Of a DNA stretch of 59,136 bases, positions 1 through 7,906 are shown piece by piece. How positions within the stretch are numbered: position 1 is the stretch's first letter; each line of letters starts with the position of its first letter. The DNA comes from an uncultured Roseobacter sp. (GTDB taxonomy: Bacteria > Pseudomonadota > Alphaproteobacteria > Rhodobacterales > Rhodobacteraceae), in NCBI RefSeq assembly GCF_947495025.1, contig NZ_CANLXG010000007.1, positions 1 to 59,136 on the forward strand, read 5' to 3'. The translations under genes and the position numbers were made by a program. The notes beneath the pieces are model-generated. The model saw only the letters and a program-made list of their open reading frames with translations. It searched no databases and was not told where the DNA came from.

Positions 1-77
1 GGCCTGGCTGTCACCGCGTGATCTGAAAGATTTTGCGCAGAGCCTTCTGGGTGTGGTGACCTTTTCATCCAATATTC
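1..77. repeat. Terminal direct repeat, left copy (circle joint)
   Basis: Bases 1-77 are identical to bases 59060-59136. A reading frame that starts at 58797 continues in frame through this repeat into position 78 onward. An exact overlap of this size at the two ends of a contig is what a de Bruijn assembler leaves when it closes a circle, and 77 is a common k-mer size. The biological molecule would then be 59,059 bp and circular. A true terminal repeat of a linear molecule is possible but less likely, because the repeat lies inside a gene remnant. Confidence 0.9.
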
Positions 78-151
78 TGTTCTGAGCCGAGAGCGGATAT
101 TTCGGCGGAGCGGCAGAACTCAAGCCGCTCCTGTATCCCTGGAGCCTGGCG
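1..151 (+). pseudogene. Acyltransferase remnant, 3' part (continues from 58797)
   Basis: This is the second part of the acyltransferase-3 remnant whose 5' part is at 58797-59136. Read through the circle joint, the frame stays open to a TGA at 83-85, in a place where relatives usually have a tryptophan codon (the preceding residues are SSNILF). Beyond the stop the same frame still encodes family-like sequence (AESGYFGGAAELKPLL, then a PWSLA motif) up to about position 151. Similarity then stops abruptly, about 25 bases before the end of the convergent glycosyltransferase gene. The gene is therefore broken twice: by a nonsense codon and by loss of all sequence beyond about 135 codons of an expected 600 or more. 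Confidence 0.8.
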
Positions 152-175
152 GACAGGGGTCCTGAAGGCAGAGTT

Positions 176-1132
176 TCAGCGGTATTCGATCAGTTTTTTA
201 CGGCGTCCTGTCAGACGGCCCATAGCATAGCTGAAGATACCGAGGGCCTCGGGCAGTTTGCTCAGGGTCAGAAAAAACGCCCGGTGCCAGGGCATGCCCC
301 GCAGTCGCAGCCGGACCACCTGTGCAGGCCAGGCCAGCAGGACCAGCCAGAAAACCGGATGCACGAACAGACCCCCCAGCACAGCCACCAGCGGCACCCC
401 TGCCCCCTGGATCAGCGCCCGCCGGGTCTGTGCCACATTGTGCCGCTCAGGCGGAGCACCATGCAGGGCGGCACCCTCAGCATAGGCATGTCCCCCCCGC
501 CGGGTGCGTGTCCACCACTGGCTGAAACGGGTCATTGCAACATCATGCAGCGTCATTTCTGCATCAATACGCCAGATTTCCCAGCCGGCCTGCCGCAGCC
601 GCACACAGAGCTCGGGCTCTTCGCCGGCGATCATGGCCGGGTTGAACCCGCCCACCGCCTGCAGCGCATCAGCACGCATCAGGGCATCGCCGCCGCAGGC
701 GCGGGCCTGGCCCACGGGCGTGTCCCATTCATGATCTGTCAGCCGGTGATAGACCGACGCCTCTGGAAAGCGTTCGCGCCGCCGCCCGCAGACCACGGCT
801 GCCTGTGGATGATCCTCCAGAAAAGCCGCAGCCCGGGTAATCCAGCCGGCATCGACCTCGCAGTCTCCGTCAACGAACTGTATCCGGTCGGGCGGGGGCG
901 TCATCTGCAGGGCGCGGGCCAGACCCGCATTGCGCGCACGCGCAGCTGTAAAGGGCACATCCGTGTCCAGCAGCACCACATCGGCACCCGCGGCGCGGGC
1001 GGCTGTGACGCTGTCATCGGTTGAGCCTGAGTCCACATAGATCACCTGACGCACACCCTGCTGCAGCGAGGCAATGCAACGGATCAGCCGGTCCCCTTCA
1101 TTGCGGCCGATGACAACGGCGGCAATGTTCAT
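176..1132 (-). CDS. GT2 family glycosyltransferase with C-terminal membrane segment
   Basis: A 318-residue GT-A fold glycosyltransferase of family 2, likely adding one sugar to the lipid-linked repeat unit at the inner membrane face. Visible motifs are the nucleotide-binding start (VVIGRNEG, 6-13), VDSGSTDD (33-40), the metal-binding VDGDCEVD (87-94), an acidic catalytic-type GEEPELCVRLR (170-180) and QWWTRTRRGG (205-214). A hydrophobic stretch at about 245-270 probably anchors it in the membrane. It is the last gene of a minus-strand operon, and its ATG overlaps the stop of the upstream sulfotransferase by 4 bp. Donor and acceptor cannot be told from the sequence. Confidence 0.9.
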   Translation of the reverse strand: MNIAAVVIGRNEGDRLIRCIASLQQGVRQVIYVDSGSTDDSVTAARAAGADVVLLDTDVPFTAARARNAGLARALQMTPPPDRIQFVDGDCEVDAGWITRAAAFLEDHPQAAVVCGRRRERFPEASVYHRLTDHEWDTPVGQARACGGDALMRADALQAVGGFNPAMIAGEEPELCVRLRQAGWEIWRIDAEMTLHDVAMTRFSQWWTRTRRGGHAYAEGAALHGAPPERHNVAQTRRALIQGAGVPLVAVLGGLFVHPVFWLVLLAWPAQVVRLRLRGMPWHRAFFLTLSKLPEALGIFSYAMGRLTGRRKKLIEYR

Positions 1133-1974
1133 GAGGGCACGAAGGGATAGCAGAGCGTCAGCGCCGGGTGACCGGGAAAGATCCCCGCCAGAATATCGCG
1201 GTCAGCTGTATAGGTGGCCTCCAGCTGACTGCGCAGGCTGTCGGGCAGGTCCGGCCGGTTGCTGATCGTCCGCGCTTTGCGGATTCTGGTGCGCAGGGCC
1301 TTGGGTATCAGTCTGCGGCGCAGGAAGGTGGCCGGCGCACTGTCAACAAGCAGCCCGTGCAGCGGCAGGCGGCGCACCCGCTGGGCCGAGACATTCTGCT
1401 GCGCCTGATCAGGGTGAAAGACCGGCGGAGAGGCCAGGCCCAGGAAATCCCCGATGCGCGCCAGCTCCGCCTGCGGATCCGCCCGGAACTGTTCCAGGCT
1501 TGTCAGCATCAGCGCCTCCCGGCCAAAGGTCTCGGCAAAGGGGGTGATCTGCATGCCATACTGCCCGTAGGCCGTGATTTCCGGCAGATCAGCAAAGGCC
1601 CGGGTGATATCCGCAGAGGTCCGTTCGGTGCTCCATTCGTGGATATACTGTGAGACGGCGCGATCAACCGGGTTGCGGATCATATAGATCAGTTTCACGT
1701 CCGGTGCGGCAGCATGCAGCCGTGCAACCGTATCGGGCCAGGTTGGCAGTTTGGTATAATGGGTGCTGGCCTCGCCGGTCAGATCCCCTGCGCCTGCCCC
1801 GGCAAAAAGGGCCGCATACCAGTCGGGGCCTTTTGCAAAGATGTCATCGTCCGAGAAATAGTTCGGTTCTTTGGGGTCTGTCATAAAGACCCCGTCCTGG
1901 GCTGCCAGCTGGACCTGCAGTGTAGAGGTGCCGCATTTCATCGCGCCGATGATGATGAAACCGGGATCTGTCAT
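1129..1974 (-). CDS. PAPS-dependent sulfotransferase (operon 1)
   Basis: A 281-residue sulfotransferase of the carbohydrate (heparan sulfate-like) type, expected to move sulfate from PAPS to a sugar hydroxyl. The 5'-phosphosulfate loop is GAMKCGTST (10-18), followed by PKEPNYF (34-40), typical of glycan sulfotransferases. The 3'-phosphate binding strand and helix are IYMIRNPVDRAVSQY (96-110). It overlaps both neighbours by 4 bp, so it is translationally coupled between two glycosyltransferases. This fits sulfation of the same repeat unit. It is one of three sulfotransferases on the plasmid. The sugar acceptor is unknown. Confidence 0.9.
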   Translation of the reverse strand: MTDPGFIIIGAMKCGTSTLQVQLAAQDGVFMTDPKEPNYFSDDDIFAKGPDWYAALFAGAGAGDLTGEASTHYTKLPTWPDTVARLHAAAPDVKLIYMIRNPVDRAVSQYIHEWSTERTSADITRAFADLPEITAYGQYGMQITPFAETFGREALMLTSLEQFRADPQAELARIGDFLGLASPPVFHPDQAQQNVSAQRVRRLPLHGLLVDSAPATFLRRRLIPKALRTRIRKARTISNRPDLPDSLRSQLEATYTADRDILAGIFPGHPALTLCYPFVPS

Positions 1975-2939
1975 GCCTGTTCTCCCGGAGCATTGCGCGG
2001 GCCCAGCGGATCGCGGGCGTTGATCCAGATATCACGGGCCTCGGCCTCAGCCACACCGGGTGCCGGGCGGCCTGTCAGCCGCCGGGCATGGGCGATCACG
2101 CGCCCCAGATGCCACATGACATTCGCCAGGATCAGCCCGGCATGGCCGTGCGCCTGATAGAGAAACCGGCTGCGCGAGCTGTAAAAATAGGCCGGCAGCC
2201 GCTTCTTCGCCGCGGCCATTGCCTTGACCGGGCCGGAGCCACCGCGAAAGTGCACGGCGCGGGCCAGGGGTGCCCGGGCAATGGGCCATCCGGCCCGGCG
2301 CGCGCGCAGACAATATTCCGCATCCTCGAAATAGAGAAAGTACCCCTCGTCCATCGGGCCGGTCTGCGCGATCATCTCCCGGCGCAGCAGGATACAGGCA
2401 AAGCTGGCCCATTCGATTGCTGTTTCCTCCGGCTCCGGTCCCAGCGAGACCTGGGCACCGCGGAAAAGACGCGAGACGAAACCGGTGCTGGCACTGCGCA
2501 GAAGTTCACTGACAGGTCCGGGAAACCGGAAACAGTTCGGCTGGATGACTTCATCCTCTCCCTCAAGGCGGGGAACAATCAGGCCGGCATCAGGATGGCT
2601 TTCGGCAACCTTCAGGATTTCGGTGAAAAAACCGGGCCGGAGCAGCGCATCGGAATTCAGCACCAGATACCAGTCCGCCTCACAGGCCGCGATCCCCTGG
2701 TTATGTCCGCCGGAAAATCCGGTATTGCTGTCCGAGCGCACCAGCTCTACCGGCGTCTGCCCGGGCCGGGCGTCGATCCAGGCGGCAATCTCCTCGGCCG
2801 ATCCGTCTCCGGAGCAGTTGTCGACGACAACCACATGCACATCCAGGCCGCCGGCCACGTCAAGCACCGACCGGACACACTGCAGCGTCAGCGCAGCCGT
2901 ACGGTAATTGATAATGGAAACGGCAATTCTGTGAGGCAT
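1971..2939 (-). CDS. GT2 glycosyltransferase, rhamnosyltransferase-like
   Basis: A 322-residue GT2 protein of the type often annotated as rhamnosyltransferase. Motifs are VVVDNCSGDGS (37-47), GFSGGHNQGI (74-83), the metal-binding LNSDALLRPG (94-103) and FEDAEYCLRARRAG (204-217), which holds the general-base acidic pair. Because the plasmid encodes dTDP-rhamnose synthesis, rhamnose is a reasonable donor, but this is inference. It overlaps the sulfotransferase by 4 bp and follows the polymerase-like gene by 5 bp in the same operon. Confidence 0.88.
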   Translation of the reverse strand: MPHRIAVSIINYRTAALTLQCVRSVLDVAGGLDVHVVVVDNCSGDGSAEEIAAWIDARPGQTPVELVRSDSNTGFSGGHNQGIAACEADWYLVLNSDALLRPGFFTEILKVAESHPDAGLIVPRLEGEDEVIQPNCFRFPGPVSELLRSASTGFVSRLFRGAQVSLGPEPEETAIEWASFACILLRREMIAQTGPMDEGYFLYFEDAEYCLRARRAGWPIARAPLARAVHFRGGSGPVKAMAAAKKRLPAYFYSSRSRFLYQAHGHAGLILANVMWHLGRVIAHARRLTGRPAPGVAEAEARDIWINARDPLGPRNAPGEQA

Positions 2940-2944
2940 GAGGC

Positions 2945-4432
2945 TCAGCTGTGTTTTCTGTGTCCTGCGCGCACCTTGCGGTCCGCAGGCTTCTGACGGG
3001 TATAGATGGTACCGGCGGGGCGCTGTCTGTCCGGTCCGGGTCTGCGCCGGGGCCGTTGCGCGGGATCAGCAGGCTGCGGTTGTGGTGTCTTTTCCGAAAG
3101 GCGCCCCAGTTCGAGCCGCCCGGCCAGTGCCCCGGCGATCATCCAGGTGACCGGCGACACCCCGGAGTTGGGAATGAGGTCGATAACGTTGGCGGCCATC
3201 ATCAGACAGAGACCCGAGGTGACCAGGGTGAGCCCATAGGCCTGCTGGCGTCGCCAGAGCATCACGATCGGCAGAACCAGCAACCCGAAGATCGACAGAT
3301 AGCCGGTCCAGCCGTAGGTCCCGATCAGGATCACCCAGAAACCATCCGTGGTGGACTGGTCGAGCCCGGTTTCGGGATCACGGTCCCGGTTCCGCGCCCA
3401 GAGGCCCCAGCCAAAGAAGGGCCGCTCATTGGCATGGGCCAGCAGTCTGTTCTCGTGATCAATCCGGTAGGCCAGAGAATCCGCACGGGTGGGATTGATC
3501 TGCTCCACGGTGCTGACGATTTCATTGACCGGCACCAGCCCGGCACCGCGCAGAACCGGATAACTCATGATGATCAGCGCCGCCGACAGCGCTGCCAGCA
3601 TCTGCAGGCGCACATTCAGGAACAGCGCAATGGGAATGAACACCAGCGCGATGAGAAAGGATCCGAAGACCTTGGCCAGGAACAGGGTACCGAAGATCCA
3701 CAGCCCCGCCAGGATCAGCTTTGGTTTATGGACCGCCTTCTCTGTCCGGAACAGAATGATTGTGCCAATCAGCGCACAGCACATGAAAATTCCCAGAAAG
3801 AGACCATGTTTCAGAAACACCAGGGGCCGCCAGCCGCCGGCGCGGAAGTGCTGCTGCCAGGAATGCGGGAAGAACCCGTAAACTGTCCTGTTGAGCTGCG
3901 GCGACATACGTACTTCATAGAGGGCCAGCGCTGCATAGAGGACGGTGGCAATGCACAGAATAATCAGCAGCATCCTGTGCTGATCGGGGTGCGCCAGCAT
4001 CTTGCGGCCGATCAGAAAGGGCAGCAGCATCATGATAAAGGTCAGGGTCAGGGACAGCCCGTCATAGATCCGCATGGCGGGAATGGTCAGCCGGGAAAAC
4101 ACCAGCGGATCTGAATTGGTCAGGGTCGTCAGCATCGCCGAGACCGGCAGAATAAATATGATCGCCCGAAAGACCGGATCCCCCGGCAGCCAGCCCTTCA
4201 GGATAACGCTGTCGCGCTTGCCCCACCCGGCCGCGATCAGCAGGACAGCCATGCCGGTGGCGATGGTTTCCTTGTTGATCTCGGGCAGGACCGGCAGATC
4301 AACGCCGGTCCGCTCCGGTAACAGCAGATAACCTGCGGTGACAGTGATCACTGCGGCAAAGGCGGCGCTGTACCGGCTGAACAGCCATGCTGCAACAGCG
4401 GGCCAGCAGAAGAGGGCCAGATAGGGAACCAT
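2945..4432 (-). CDS. O-antigen ligase/polymerase-like membrane protein
   Basis: A 495-residue integral membrane protein with around ten hydrophobic segments and one long loop (about residues 175-215) holding aromatic and basic residues including QLNRTVYGFFPHSW and HFRAGGWRPL. This layout is typical of Wzy/WaaL-type (O-antigen ligase domain) proteins that polymerise or ligate undecaprenyl-linked repeat units on the periplasmic side. The last 50 or so residues form a proline- and arginine-rich tail that looks disordered. The ATG is preceded by GAGGGG at good spacing. Its place among glycosyltransferases suggests it is the polymerase for this exopolysaccharide. No other Wzy candidate is visible here. 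Confidence 0.8.
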   Translation of the reverse strand: MVPYLALFCWPAVAAWLFSRYSAAFAAVITVTAGYLLLPERTGVDLPVLPEINKETIATGMAVLLIAAGWGKRDSVILKGWLPGDPVFRAIIFILPVSAMLTTLTNSDPLVFSRLTIPAMRIYDGLSLTLTFIMMLLPFLIGRKMLAHPDQHRMLLIILCIATVLYAALALYEVRMSPQLNRTVYGFFPHSWQQHFRAGGWRPLVFLKHGLFLGIFMCCALIGTIILFRTEKAVHKPKLILAGLWIFGTLFLAKVFGSFLIALVFIPIALFLNVRLQMLAALSAALIIMSYPVLRGAGLVPVNEIVSTVEQINPTRADSLAYRIDHENRLLAHANERPFFGWGLWARNRDRDPETGLDQSTTDGFWVILIGTYGWTGYLSIFGLLVLPIVMLWRRQQAYGLTLVTSGLCLMMAANVIDLIPNSGVSPVTWMIAGALAGRLELGRLSEKTPQPQPADPAQRPRRRPGPDRQRPAGTIYTRQKPADRKVRAGHRKHS

Positions 4433-4486
4433 CTCAGCCCCCCTCTGCGGTTTTCACCGCACGGATGATGCAGAGAGCGCAGCCCA

Positions 4487-5272
4487 TCACGTGCCGGAGG
4501 CTCCGGTGCTGAACCGGCTCTGCAGCGCATGCATGAAAAGACCCGGCAGGATCGCAATGCAGGCGCCATACCGGCGGGCCAGCCGGCGCGGGTTGCCCAT
4601 CAGCCGCCACAGCCATTCTCCTGCAAACCGGCGCACCAGGGCAGGCGCGCGTTTCTGGGTGCCTGCAATGAAATCCAGGCCTGCGCCGATGGACAGAAAC
4701 CCGGTCTGTGGCTGCGCGGCAAAGGCCCGGGCGGCAAAGATTTCCTGCTTGGGTGCGCCCAGGGCAAGAAAACAGATGCGGGCACCGGAGGCCCCTATTT
4801 CCGCGATATAGTCATCCGCCAGCGGCCCTGTGGGATCAAACCCCATGGGCGGCGCCGTCGCAGAGACGATCTGCAGACCGGGGTAGCGGTCGCTGAGTTT
4901 GCGGGCAGTGGCCGCGAGCGTTGCGTCAGTACTGCCCAGAAGCGCCACCGGATATCCCAGGCGGGCGGCCATCGCGCAGACCGGATCAATCAGTTCAGAC
5001 CCCGGAACCAGTCCGACCGGCCGGCCGGCCAGCCGCGACAGCCAGACAATCGGGCGTCCATCAGCCGTGATGTGTGTGTGCTGCGCATAGGCGGCGTGAA
5101 ACCCGGGCTGCTGGCGCAGTTTGACAACGTGATCCAGGTTCAGCGTTGCGACTGAAAATCCGGATCCTTCCTCAAGCCGCGCCTGCATATCCTGCAGCAG
5201 GGCCTGCGCCGACGGTACCGTGACGCGGATTTCCCCGTTCTCTTTCAGGTGATTGGTCCTGGCCCAGTTCAT
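4487..5272 (-). CDS. WecG/TagA/CpsF family glycosyltransferase (GT26)
   Basis: A 261-residue member of the WecG/TagA family, which transfers N-acetylmannosamine(uronate) or related sugars to a lipid-linked acceptor. Diagnostic motifs are TLNLDHVV (43-50), ITADGRPIVW with the conserved aspartate (68-77), LGAPKQE (171-177), GAGLDFIAGTQKRAP (196-210) and EWLWRL (219-224). The window also encodes a UDP-N-acetylhexosamine dehydrogenase-type enzyme (14484-15803), which could supply an N-acetylated uronic acid donor. That link is inference. The operon partners are a GT4 upstream and the polymerase-like protein downstream. Confidence 0.93.
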   Translation of the reverse strand: MNWARTNHLKENGEIRVTVPSAQALLQDMQARLEEGSGFSVATLNLDHVVKLRQQPGFHAAYAQHTHITADGRPIVWLSRLAGRPVGLVPGSELIDPVCAMAARLGYPVALLGSTDATLAATARKLSDRYPGLQIVSATAPPMGFDPTGPLADDYIAEIGASGARICFLALGAPKQEIFAARAFAAQPQTGFLSIGAGLDFIAGTQKRAPALVRRFAGEWLWRLMGNPRRLARRYGACIAILPGLFMHALQSRFSTGASGT

Positions 5273-5399
5273 CGTTAACTCGCTTTATACACCCGCAGAC
5301 GGCCGTTCCTCACAGACCTCTGCCCTGCTCATACAATATACCAGCCTTTTTGACCAAAAAGATGGCGAAAGCGTGGATGTTCACGCAGTTTTGCCCGTT

Positions 5400-6470
5400 T
5401 CAGGCCGGTTTTTCCAGGTAGGCCAGCAGCCGTTTTGTTGCATCCGGCCACTGATGCCGCTGTGCGGTATCAGTGGCGGCCTGCGAATATCCCTGCCATA
5501 CATCCTCTGACATCTGCGCAAACCGCAGAATTTCCGCTGTAAAGGCTTTGGTGTCTGTTGCCGCAATCACGCCGTTCGTGCCATCCACCAGGTCTCTGGC
5601 GGCCCCCGCTGTTGTGGTCAGCACCGGGGTCCGGCAGGCCATCGCCTCCAGCAGCGGCAGGCCGAAACCCTCCTCGATGCTGGTCAGCAGCCACAGATCG
5701 CAGTCGGCATAGACATCCGCCAGCGCCTGTTGCGGAGGATCGATCCGGATATCTGCCCAGTCCGGCAGATTGTCCTCCGGTCGCGGCGGGCTGCCACACA
5801 GGATCACGACCTTTATGTCCGGCTGTTTCCGGCGCGCGGCGGCCAGGGCATCCAGCGCCAGCTGTGTGTTTTTGCGGGGTGCACGGCTGAACAGAAACCC
5901 CACCGTCAGCCGTGCATTGCGCGTTCGTGGCGGGGCATGAAAAAGCCCCGTGTCCACCGCATTCGGTAACAGGGCGATGTCTTTCGTGCCGTGGGTTTCG
6001 TTTATTTTATCAATGATATAGCTCGATACTGCCATCTTCTGCAGTGGCAGATCATAGGTTGCTATAACCCGCTCGGCGGGCAGGTATGGGAATACCTCAT
6101 AGTCCTGAATAAGGTAATATCCGCGGCCTTTTTCGGGGGGCAGCGCAGCGGCCCATTCGGCCGTTTCCCACCATGTTGCAATGACCACATCTGCGTCGGG
6201 TACATCGCCGGCCGTTATCGGACGTATGCTGTCCAGCACGATATGCCGGTCACCCAGAAAATCCAGCAGTGGTGTGGGCTGTTTTACCTTGCTGTTCCAG
6301 CCATGACCGCGCAGCAGCGCCTTCAGCTTCTTGCGCAGGGGCTCCGGGCGTGCGGGCTGGGACATCACTGTGACGTCATGTCCCTGCTCGCTCAGGTGCC
6401 GGGCATAGGTCGCCATCACCCGGGTCCCGCCCCGGTTGGATACGAACGGGTTCAGAAAAGTAATTCTCAT
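5400..6470 (-). CDS. GT4 family glycosyltransferase
   Basis: A 356-residue GT-B fold glycosyltransferase. The N-terminal domain begins with a glycine-rich NRGGTRVM (12-19). The C-terminal nucleotide-sugar domain has the GT4 signature EEGFGLPLLEAM (266-277), with the two glutamates of the EX7E motif. It is a retaining enzyme by family, probably cytoplasmic and peripheral to the membrane. It lies in the minus-strand operon between the ParB-like protein (109 bp gap) and the WecG-like enzyme (127 bp gap). These gaps are wider than elsewhere in the operon and could hold internal start signals, although none is obvious. Confidence 0.9.
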   Translation of the reverse strand: MRITFLNPFVSNRGGTRVMATYARHLSEQGHDVTVMSQPARPEPLRKKLKALLRGHGWNSKVKQPTPLLDFLGDRHIVLDSIRPITAGDVPDADVVIATWWETAEWAAALPPEKGRGYYLIQDYEVFPYLPAERVIATYDLPLQKMAVSSYIIDKINETHGTKDIALLPNAVDTGLFHAPPRTRNARLTVGFLFSRAPRKNTQLALDALAAARRKQPDIKVVILCGSPPRPEDNLPDWADIRIDPPQQALADVYADCDLWLLTSIEEGFGLPLLEAMACRTPVLTTTAGAARDLVDGTNGVIAATDTKAFTAEILRFAQMSEDVWQGYSQAATDTAQRHQWPDATKRLLAYLEKPA

Positions 6471-6579
6471 GTGAATCTCCCGCAGGGCGTCTGGCCGCCT
6501 GTCGGATAGCTTCCTGCAGCGCAGGGCGCAACAAGCCTGTGCAGGTATTGCTTAACTGTGGCAGCAGGGAAGACCGGTA

Positions 6580-7269
6580 TCAGCCGCGGTTCACCAGACG
6601 CAGGGCCTTGTGCAGCCTCGGCGCAAACCCCGCGCCCTCAATGCCGTGCCGGTCGAGCCATTCGGCATGAGCGCCGATCACCCGCAGCGGGAATCCGCCC
6701 TGCACGCCGGCAATCCGCGCCGCGGCAAGCCTGTGCGAAGCGGCCAGGGCCTTGAGCACGGATCCGTCGCGGTCAATGATGACACTGCCCATGCCGGCCG
6801 TGGCGAATTCACTTTCCTTTCCGGAAATATAGCCGTGCTGTTCCATGCTCAGAATGATCTCCAGATAGCAGTCATAGATGCACTGTACGATCTGATCCTC
6901 GCGCTCGATCACATAGTTCTTGTGCCGGAACACACCATAATCGCGCAGACTGCCGAGGACCTGCGCATAGGTCCGGCTCCGGGTCAGATCATTGCGGTGA
7001 TCCGAAACATCTTTCATCCGCATATATATCGGCGTCTGTTCCAGTGGCGCGCGCAGAATATCCTCTTCTGCGATCCGGAACTCCCGCATCTCATAGATTA
7101 CCCGTTCCAGTACCGGCAGGAGCGGCCTGGGCACTATGCCACTGTCACGCAGTTGCTGGCGGCGCCGGCGGGAGGGGAAAATCCGGGTCTCGAAGCGGAT
7201 CTCACAGGGGTTGACCGTAATGCACAGGCCTTCCTCGCCCAGCGAGCGTCTCAGTCTCCATTCCTGCAT
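6580..7269 (-). CDS. ParB/sulfiredoxin-like domain protein of polysaccharide loci
   Basis: A 229-residue soluble protein I can place only loosely. Residues 161-204 (GSVIIDRDGS, then AASHRLAAARIAG, then PLRVIGAHAEW) look like the nucleotide-binding patch of the ParB N-terminal/sulfiredoxin fold, including the central HRLA.AR motif. Similar proteins of unknown role occur in alphaproteobacterial polysaccharide clusters. The first 150 residues are charged and match no motif I know. There is no helix-turn-helix, so it is not a partition ParB. It is the first gene of the operon, with GAGGGG upstream of the ATG. A nucleotide-dependent kinase, CTPase or regulatory role is possible but unproven. Confidence 0.6.
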   Translation of the reverse strand: MQEWRLRRSLGEEGLCITVNPCEIRFETRIFPSRRRRQQLRDSGIVPRPLLPVLERVIYEMREFRIAEEDILRAPLEQTPIYMRMKDVSDHRNDLTRSRTYAQVLGSLRDYGVFRHKNYVIEREDQIVQCIYDCYLEIILSMEQHGYISGKESEFATAGMGSVIIDRDGSVLKALAASHRLAAARIAGVQGGFPLRVIGAHAEWLDRHGIEGAGFAPRLHKALRLVNRG

Positions 7270-7645
7270 GAGCCTACCCCTCTGTTACTGCACCCGGCCA
7301 GGCCGGGTAAAATACCGCTGCATCCGCAGCACACCGCAACCGGTCTCCGGATGTCACAAAACATTTACAAAAGGTAAACCACCGGCCCGCCTCCGGCAAG
7401 TTTTTGCGGCACCGATGGTTACTGCCCGCAGTCCGGTAGTGCGGGACACGGCGTAATCCGGGGTCCGGGGTCACCAGGCAGGGCGGCAGATCTTAACAGA
7501 GGATGAACGCCCCGCACCCCTGTTTCACTGAACATTGTGGAATCTGGCCGATTTTTTTCGCAACAGCCAGGCCATCTTCCCGCCCCGGAAAGGCGGCGCA
7601 GAGGCATGGATCAGCCGTGTTCAGACCATATCCAGGAGACTTCCC
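7270..7645. promoter_or_regulatory. Divergent intergenic region, 376 bp
   Basis: It separates the minus-strand operon that starts at 7269 from the plus-strand spike cassette that starts at 7646, so it should hold promoters for both. I see no convincing gene in it. It contains a perfect 17-bp inverted repeat at 7292-7308 (ACCCGGCC and GGCCGGGT around one base), close to the start of the minus-strand operon. This could be an operator, but a repeat this GC-rich is not improbable by chance in this DNA. The stretch around 7355-7380 is AT-richer than its surroundings. Confidence 0.5.
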
Positions 7646-7906
7646 ATGTCAGACCGCTTCAGCTCATACTCCATTGGCCTCGAGAGCCCGGCCATCAACC
7701 TCCATGAGGTTACCCCCGATGACGGCGCTGATCTGCCGCAGGTCAGCCGGGCGCTGAATGTGGCTGGCGGCGGCACCGTCCGTGTCACCACAGTTGCGGG
7801 CGACACAGCAACTGTGACCGTTGCAGCAGGGATTCCCTTCCCGGTCCGTGTCCGCCGCATCTGGGCCACCGGCACCTCCGCCACCGGCATCGTTGCGATG
7901 TCATAA
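7646..7906 (+). CDS. Spike base protein, Rcc01079 (GhsA-like) family
   Basis: An 86-residue protein matching, from memory of the family, the spike base proteins of Rhodobacterales gene transfer agents and phages (Rcc01079 type). It begins MSDRFSSYSIGLESPA, has the typical DDGADLPQ.SRAL segment (25-37), and ends in the compact beta-rich part with RVRRIWATGTSATGIVAM (68-85). In Rhodobacter capsulatus the relative forms part of the head spikes that bind the capsule. The ATG at 7646 follows AGGAGA by 6 bases. A longer in-frame extension to 7535 has no ribosome site and non-homologous sequence. The stop overlaps the next start (TAATG), so the cassette is translationally coupled. Confidence 0.85.
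   Translation: MSDRFSSYSIGLESPAINLHEVTPDDGADLPQVSRALNVAGGGTVRVTTVAGDTATVTVAAGIPFPVRVRRIWATGTSATGIVAMS

Noticed and set aside
5262..5272. GTTAACG next to the WecG-like start and again upstream of xrtD
   Set aside because: A hexamer such as GTTAAC is expected about 14 times by chance in this window. Two occurrences near starts do not show a shared regulator.
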